Position numbers and translations under genes: made by a program. This document shows, in pieces, positions 31,020 through 36,434 of a stretch of DNA of 36,434 nt; position 1 is the stretch's first letter; each line of letters starts with the position of its first letter. The notes below the pieces were generated by a model that saw only the letters and a list, made by a program, of their open reading frames with translations, was not told the DNA's origin and did no database searches. The stretch is from Chitinophaga eiseniae (GTDB taxonomy: Bacteria > Bacteroidota > Bacteroidia > Chitinophagales > Chitinophagaceae), in assembly GCF_012641265.1 (NCBI RefSeq), contig NZ_JABAHZ010000015.1, forward strand, positions 1 through 36,434, read 5' to 3'.

Positions 31020-34000
31020 ATGAAAAAAAGTTATTGGTGGCCTTCTAATATCCCCCAACGGGATATGAGGAAACTTTTACTGCGTATGAAACTAACTTCC
31101 GTATTGCTTTGTGCTGGTTTCTTGCAGCTTAGCGCACATGGGTTTTCACAGGAAAAGATCAGTGTTGATTACAAAAGTATCAGCATTGGCAAGCTCCTGA
31201 ACGTAATCGGGAAGAAGAGCGATTACACCTTTGTGTATAAAAACAGCGCTATTCCCGAAACCAAGATTGCCATTAAAATGGACGATGCACCCGTGAAAGA
31301 TGTGTTGGATAGGGCATTGGCGGGAACCTCGCTGAATTACCGGATCATGGCCGATAACCTGGTTGTGATCATGAAAGCGGGAGAATCCATGCAATCGGTG
31401 AAAGTAAAAGGACAGGTGAAAGATGAGGAAGGTGTTCCGTTAATTGGCGTAACTGTGTTGATAAAAGGCACTACGCAGGGCGCCAAAACAGATACCCAGG
31501 GCCACTATGAGCTAGAGGCCCCGGAGAATGCCACCCTCGAGTTTTCCTATGTGGGATATGAAACCAGGCAATTGCCTGTAAAAGGAGCGCAGGGAGTGAC
31601 GGTAGTAATGAAGGCCAACGCCAGCGGCCTGAATGAAGTAGTGGTAGTAGGTTATGGCAAACAAAAAAGAGTAAACCTGAGTGGGGCGGTAGATAATATA
31701 TCTGGTAAAGCCCTGGAGAGCCGGCCCATTACCAACGTAGGAACAGGTTTGCAAGGGTTGATTCCTAACCTGAACATTACGGTGGCCAGCGGCCGGTCTG
31801 CGGATGTACCCGGATTTAACCTGCGTGGTTATACTTCGCTGAACGGCGGAGATCCATTTATCCTGGTAGACAATATTCCTTTTACTGCAGATGAAGTATC
31901 GCGTTTGAACCCCGCTGACATTGAAAGTGTGTCGGTATTGAAAGACGCGGCATCAGCGGCTATTTATGGCGCCCGTGCTGCTTTCGGTGTGGTATTGATC
32001 ACTACTAAAACCGCTAAGGATGGCCGTTTGTCGGTATCTGCAAATGCTAACTATGCCGTGCGTACGCTAGGCGCTGTTCCTAAAATTATCACTGATCCGT
32101 TGGTAGTTATGCAGATGAAACATGACGCCGCTACGCCGTTGTATGACCTGTACCCGGATGCCGTAAGGGCCTATGCCGCCAAGCGTTCTAAAGATCCTTC
32201 CTTACCAGCTGTCATTGTAGATCCTACCAATCCCAATGCCTATGCATATTATGGTACCACCGACTGGCTGCATGAGGTGTATAATAAGTCTGCACCTGCG
32301 CTGACGGCTAATTTTAGCATTGCCCGCGGCGACGACAAGCTGAATTATTATTTATCTGGCGAATATTATAAGCAGGATGGTATGTTGCGCAGCAACCCCG
32401 ATATCTATACCCGTTACAACCTCCGCGCCAAGGCTACCTATACCTTCAACGATCGTTTTAAACTGGGTACCAATACGGTATATACCAATATGAACTATGA
32501 TCAGCCTACCAACGCAAGCTGGCTGTTTTTCCATAATGCAAACCGTACTCCGTCCTTGTCTGTTCCTAAAAACCCGGATGGTACCTGGACTTCAGACGGT
32601 GCTGCATTGATCGGGAAATTACAGAGTGGCGGTCGCACCAACAGCAATATGGGTGAATTCCTGACCACACTGAATACAGAAATAGGGTTGGTAAAAAAAG
32701 TATGGAATCTGAAGGCAGATGTCACTTTTCGTCGCAGTAATGGTACCGGTAACTCCTTTACTGTTCCTGTAGCATATCGTACCGGTCCTAATCAGCCGTT
32801 CCAATACACAGATGGTAACCAGTCGAGTGCCAGCAATAACGCCAGTCAAACCAAATACAATGTATTTAACATCTACTCCGATTTCAATAAGAAATTTGGT
32901 AAGCATGACCTGGGAGCTGTAGTGGGTTTCAACCAGGAGTACTATAATTTCAACACGTTTTCTGCCAGCGCCAGCGGCCTTATCAGTCCTGCTTATCCTA
33001 CTACTGCACTGGCTACCGGTGCTGTAAAACAGAGCCAGAGTATCTCAGATTGGGCAGTAAGAGGAATCTTTTACCGGGTTAACTATGCTTTCGACGATAA
33101 ATACCTGCTGGAATTAAATGGTCGTAGAGACGGATCTTCCCGTTTCCCGTCTGATCACCGCTGGGGCTTCTTCCCGTCTGCGTCTGCCGCCTGGGTACTG
33201 TCTAAGGAAAAATTCTTTAAACCGGTAACCGAAGCGCTGAAATTCGACGCCTTCAAGTTACGTGGCTCCTATGGCTCACTGGGCGATCAAAACTACCTGA
33301 ACTATGGCTACCTGGCCACCATGAATGCCAATACCATCAATACTATCCTGGATGGTAAACAGCCCGTGGCCGTATTGCAGCCGTCTCCGGTAACGCCTGA
33401 CTATACCTGGGAAACCGTAAGATCAATTAACGGTGGTGTGGATGTTTCCCTGCTGAAAGAGCGTTTGAGCGTGAGTTACGATCGTTATACGCGCTTTACA
33501 GAAGGCATGTTCCAGAAGAGCAAAACATTGCCTGCTGTATACGGCGCTTCAGAGCCGGTGACCAACGCGGCTAACCTGAAAACCCGTGGACAGGAACTCA
33601 GTATCGTTTGGCGTGATCAGTTTAACATCAACAAAAATCCATTTTCCTACAGTGTAAAAGTTGCGCTGGCAGATAGCCGTACATTTATTACCAAGTATGA
33701 TAATCCTAGTGGTACGCTTAGCGATCATTATAAAGGGAAAGAAATGGGCGAAATCTGGGGCCTGACAACAGAAGGATATTTCCAGAATGATGCAGAACTG
33801 AAAAGTCATGCGGATCAGACCAAAGTAGGAGAAGATGATCAGAACTATAAATTCTATGTAGGTGATCTGAAATTCAAAGACCTGAATGGCGACGGTGAAA
33901 TCAGCTATGGTAAAAACACATTAAGCGATCCGGGCGATAGAAAAATTATTGGTAACAGCAGTCCCCGTTTCCCTTACAGCGTGGATTTGAGCGCGTCTTA

Positions 34001-34451
34001 CAAAGGATTTGATATCCGGGTATTTGCACAGGGTATCGGTAAAAGAGATTGGTATCCTGGTGGAGGAAATCACTATTTCTGGGGTATCTATGCACAACCA
34101 TGGACCAACGTGAATGTGCAGAACATGGACCACTGGACGCCAGAAAATCCTAACGCCTATTTCCCACGCGTAAAAGCTTATATCGCCGAAGATGGCGATG
34201 AGTTGAGTGCGCCGCAAACCAAGTACCTGCAGAACGCTGCTTACCTGCGCCTCAAAAACGTAACACTGGGATACACGCTGCCTAAAAATATTACAGATAG
34301 AATGAAGATCAGCCGCCTACGGTTTTATTTCAGCGCTGAAAATATCTTCACTATCTCTCACCTGAAAGTAAACCTCGATCCGGAAGGTCTGGATGGTACT
34401 ATCTACCCATTCCAGAAAACTTATTCGTTTGGTTTGAATATGAATTTTTAA
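31020..34451 (+). CDS. SusC/RagA TonB-linked outer-membrane transporter with STN domain
   Basis: Outer-membrane channel that imports glycans or peptides with a SusD lipoprotein, energised by TonB. The 1143-residue protein has a basic leader and signal sequence (about 15-43), an N-terminal STN signalling domain (about 48-118), a carboxypeptidase-regulatory-like beta domain (about 126-200), a TonB-box-like LNEVVVVGYG (204-213), a plug (about 215-330, with AASAAIYGARAAFGVVLITTK) and a C-terminal barrel ending in Phe (GLNMNF). The STN domain is the part that contacts FecR, so this is the signal-sensing partner of the sigma/anti-sigma pair. DLNGDGEIS at 954-962 looks like a calcium-type loop. Its stop overlaps the next ATG by one base. 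Confidence 0.95.
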   Translation: MKKSYWWPSNIPQRDMRKLLLRMKLTSVLLCAGFLQLSAHGFSQEKISVDYKSISIGKLLNVIGKKSDYTFVYKNSAIPETKIAIKMDDAPVKDVLDRALAGTSLNYRIMADNLVVIMKAGESMQSVKVKGQVKDEEGVPLIGVTVLIKGTTQGAKTDTQGHYELEAPENATLEFSYVGYETRQLPVKGAQGVTVVMKANASGLNEVVVVGYGKQKRVNLSGAVDNISGKALESRPITNVGTGLQGLIPNLNITVASGRSADVPGFNLRGYTSLNGGDPFILVDNIPFTADEVSRLNPADIESVSVLKDAASAAIYGARAAFGVVLITTKTAKDGRLSVSANANYAVRTLGAVPKIITDPLVVMQMKHDAATPLYDLYPDAVRAYAAKRSKDPSLPAVIVDPTNPNAYAYYGTTDWLHEVYNKSAPALTANFSIARGDDKLNYYLSGEYYKQDGMLRSNPDIYTRYNLRAKATYTFNDRFKLGTNTVYTNMNYDQPTNASWLFFHNANRTPSLSVPKNPDGTWTSDGAALIGKLQSGGRTNSNMGEFLTTLNTEIGLVKKVWNLKADVTFRRSNGTGNSFTVPVAYRTGPNQPFQYTDGNQSSASNNASQTKYNVFNIYSDFNKKFGKHDLGAVVGFNQEYYNFNTFSASASGLISPAYPTTALATGAVKQSQSISDWAVRGIFYRVNYAFDDKYLLELNGRRDGSSRFPSDHRWGFFPSASAAWVLSKEKFFKPVTEALKFDAFKLRGSYGSLGDQNYLNYGYLATMNANTINTILDGKQPVAVLQPSPVTPDYTWETVRSINGGVDVSLLKERLSVSYDRYTRFTEGMFQKSKTLPAVYGASEPVTNAANLKTRGQELSIVWRDQFNINKNPFSYSVKVALADSRTFITKYDNPSGTLSDHYKGKEMGEIWGLTTEGYFQNDAELKSHADQTKVGEDDQNYKFYVGDLKFKDLNGDGEISYGKNTLSDPGDRKIIGNSSPRFPYSVDLSASYKGFDIRVFAQGIGKRDWYPGGGNHYFWGIYAQPWTNVNVQNMDHWTPENPNAYFPRVKAYIAEDGDELSAPQTKYLQNAAYLRLKNVTLGYTLPKNITDRMKISRLRFYFSAENIFTISHLKVNLDPEGLDGTIYPFQKTYSFGLNMNF

Positions 34452-34471
34452 TGTATTCTAAAATGTGCATC

Positions 34472-36271
34472 ATGAAAAATCTGAGGCTATATTTATCATT
34501 TATTATATTGGGAAGCGCTGCTGCTGCTTGTAACAAGGATTACCTGGAGCGATTACCCCAAACCAACATTGTACCTGAAGCTTTTTTTAATACTACCAAA
34601 GACCTGGAAACATATACCAATGGTTTTTATGTGAAAGATTATTATCAAACAGATGATATCAACTCCGATAATATTTCCAGCTATAGCGGTGGTGGTGAAC
34701 TGGATCTGCTGGTGGAAAATGGTATCAATCCTACCACAGTAGGCGGATGGGACGACTGGAGCGACTTGCGCAGCTTTAACTTCATGCTGGATAAGGTATC
34801 CAAAACAACCGGCGACCAGGCTACTATTAACCACTATATCGGTATTGCGCGTTTCTTCCGTGCAAGATTTTATATGGCTAAGGTTGCCCGCTATTCTGAT
34901 GTGCCCTGGTATGCACATGCCTTGTCGAACCTCGACTCATCGTTGTACAAGCCACGTGATCCACGTACCCTGGTGGTAGACTCCATTATGGCTGATTTGC
35001 AGTTTGCAGTGGATAACATTAAACCGGATCAGGGGAACAACACCCGTGTAACCAAATGGACGGCACTGGCATTGATGGCCCGTTTCGGGGTATTTGAAGG
35101 AACTTTCCGTAAGTATCATGATGAACTGAACCTGCAGTCAACTGCCAGCCCTTACCTGCAGAAAGCGGCATGGGCGTGCGAACAATTGATGGCTTCCGGT
35201 AAATTTAAAATTTATAACACCGGCAAAGGCGCCGCAGATTACCGCGCGTTATTTGCCAGTGGTTCTTTGTCTGGCAATCCTGAAATGATCCAGTGGGTAG
35301 ATTTTCAACAGAGCTTAGGTCGCGGTAATAATACGCATGCAGTATTGGGTTGGACCTGGTCGTTGAGCCAAAGCCTGGTATATTCTTACCTGATGACAGA
35401 TGGTACACCGTTTACTTCCATGCCAGGCTATGCCCAACAGAATTTTGTGAACGTTTTTAATAACCGTGATCCGCGTTTAGCCGAAACTGTGGCTTATCCA
35501 GGGTTTTCTACTACCAATGATAAAAGCCTGTATATTCCCAAGCCCAACCTGGGGGGATTTGATCAGCTAAAGTTTTATCCACGTGATCCGGCGCAACGCC
35601 AGGGCTGGGGAGCAGATTACACCGCGCTTCCGCTGTTCCGCTATGCAGAAGTACTGCTAAACTATGCAGAGGCGAAAGCCGAACTGGGCACGTTAACACA
35701 GGGAGATATTGATAACACCATTAATCAACTCAGGGATCGCGTGCAAATGCCGCACCTGAACATGGGGCTGGCCAATGCAACACCGGATCCTGTGCAGGCA
35801 ACCGCTTATTCGAATGTAACCGGCGCCAATAAAGGGGTATTGCTGGAAATCAGGAGAGAGAGAAGAGTAGAAACTGCCTGTGAAGGGTTGCGCTTTAACG
35901 ATGTTAACAGGTGGAAAGCTGGTATGCGCTTCCAGGATTCACAGCAGGGTATGTATGTAGCCGCGCTGGGTGGCATCGATATGACCGGCGACGGGAAAGC
36001 TGACATCGCTATCCTGGCGTCTCCTACAGATACTGCTGCACTGGCAGGCCTGCCCGCAGATGTAAGAGCCAGTGTAGCCAGGTTTTATCTCAAGGATAAC
36101 AACGGTAAAGACAATAACTTTTACCTGGAAAATGGTACTTCGGGCCACATTATGTTTACACGTGATCGCGACAGCAAACGGGTATTCATAGAACCTAAAT
36201 ATTACTATCGACCAATACCGTTATCACAGATAGTACTAAACGCAAATCTCAAGCAGATTTTTGGTTGGTAG
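34472..36271 (+). CDS. RagB/SusD family nutrient-binding outer-membrane lipoprotein
   Basis: Surface lipoprotein that caps the SusC channel and binds the substrate. The 599-residue protein from ATG 34472 has a lipoprotein signal ending GSAAAAC with Cys20, then YLERLPQTNIVPEAFF, typical of SusD N-termini, the TPR-like helical region with IGIARFFRARFYMAKVARYSDVPW-type packing, and the C-terminal PIPLSQIVLN. An upstream in-frame ATG (34451) overlaps the susC stop but lies before a weaker signal sequence. DMTGDGKAD at 503-511 resembles an EF-hand loop. Substrate cannot be told; no glycoside hydrolase, sulfatase or peptidase lies in the window, and downstream genes are cut off. Confidence 0.94.
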   Translation: MKNLRLYLSFIILGSAAAACNKDYLERLPQTNIVPEAFFNTTKDLETYTNGFYVKDYYQTDDINSDNISSYSGGGELDLLVENGINPTTVGGWDDWSDLRSFNFMLDKVSKTTGDQATINHYIGIARFFRARFYMAKVARYSDVPWYAHALSNLDSSLYKPRDPRTLVVDSIMADLQFAVDNIKPDQGNNTRVTKWTALALMARFGVFEGTFRKYHDELNLQSTASPYLQKAAWACEQLMASGKFKIYNTGKGAADYRALFASGSLSGNPEMIQWVDFQQSLGRGNNTHAVLGWTWSLSQSLVYSYLMTDGTPFTSMPGYAQQNFVNVFNNRDPRLAETVAYPGFSTTNDKSLYIPKPNLGGFDQLKFYPRDPAQRQGWGADYTALPLFRYAEVLLNYAEAKAELGTLTQGDIDNTINQLRDRVQMPHLNMGLANATPDPVQATAYSNVTGANKGVLLEIRRERRVETACEGLRFNDVNRWKAGMRFQDSQQGMYVAALGGIDMTGDGKADIAILASPTDTAALAGLPADVRASVARFYLKDNNGKDNNFYLENGTSGHIMFTRDRDSKRVFIEPKYYYRPIPLSQIVLNANLKQIFGW

Positions 36272-36305
36272 TGTTATAGACAAATGATTTGTTGGAATGA
36301 AAAGA

Positions 36306-36350
36306 AAAGAGGGCGTCTCAAAAATAATTGAGGCGCCCTTTTATTTTTTG
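36306..36350 (+). terminator. Terminator after susD, related to the element at 91-130
   Basis: Arms 36306-36322 and 36329-36344 form a stem of at least 15 pairs with two wobbles and an AAATAA loop, followed by TTATTTTTT. It shares the pattern AGAGGG-GYCTCAA with the hairpin at 91-130. The remaining 36351-36434 sequence shows no gene that I can support. Confidence 0.8.
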
Positions 36351-36434
36351 GTACGACTATGCTCATTTTGCTCTGGTTTATTCCAAGATGCAATTTTTAA
36401 TGCCGTATTAATTGTTAGATTACTGTATGAGTAG

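Noticed and set aside
36346..36434. Possible short gene at the right edge
   Set aside because: The only ATG frame closes after 13 codons and there is no promoter box or similarity I can recognise.
1..36434. Mobile elements, tRNA, rRNA and CRISPR arrays
   Set aside because: No transposase, integrase, direct-repeat array or cloverleaf-like sequence was seen by eye in any spacer; a tRNA or covariance-model scan was not possible here.

Overview
The window looks like chromosomal DNA of a Bacteroidota bacterium, most likely a Chitinophaga-like member of the Chitinophagaceae. The evidence is a sigma factor/FecR/SusC/SusD outer-membrane uptake locus at the right end, repeated promoter boxes of the Bacteroidota type (TAnnTTTG, several with a TTTG or ATTG element 19-20 bases upstream), a Ctc-type ribosomal protein L25, a Bacteroidota-type AMP nucleosidase, and mostly absent Shine-Dalgarno sequences. 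Species assignment is inference. All recognisable genes look intact. I see no rRNA or tRNA gene, insertion sequence, prophage or CRISPR array, and no gene-free stretch longer than 300 bases.

Layout. 1-1427: a promoter box firing off the left edge, a palindromic terminator, and tyrS. 1516-7477: a tightly packed minus-strand operon for nucleotide sugars, in transcription order a WbpE-like aminotransferase, ugd, UDP-glucuronate decarboxylase, rfbB, rfbC and rfbD, closed by a strong terminator. Together these can make UDP-glucuronate, UDP-xylose and, given dTDP-glucose, dTDP-L-rhamnose for envelope polysaccharides; no rfbA and no glycosyltransferase are present. 7581-10889: waaA (Kdo transfer), an unknown two-ended protein with a Pro/Ala linker, tdk, and a GtrA-like membrane protein. 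10963-14260: accC, then divergent ccmB, ccmC and a ccmD-like gene for cytochrome c maturation. 14299-18850: glutamate dehydrogenase, a lone HsdR_N-domain protein, AMP nucleosidase and a fused two-domain peptide-type ABC ATPase. 18949-26076: mainly housekeeping genes (queA, ispD, a small lipoprotein, a Gfo/Idh/MocA oxidoreductase, radC, prs, rplY, pth, an FAH-family hydrolase). 26190-28836: a MarR regulator divergent from a fused 2-oxoacid dehydrogenase E1 alpha/beta. 28949-36271: ECF sigma factor, FecR-type anti-sigma factor, a SusC transporter with an STN signalling domain, and its SusD partner.

I did not find a clearly novel multi-gene system; this is mostly ordinary core genome. The most interesting signals are non-coding: very long near-perfect palindromes between convergent genes (10339-10401 and 26084-26188), a related palindromic element at both ends of the window, a terminator-like hairpin ending two bases before the ispD start codon, an inverted repeat that brackets the start codon of a small lipoprotein gene, and a triple half-site operator in the MarR/E1 spacer.
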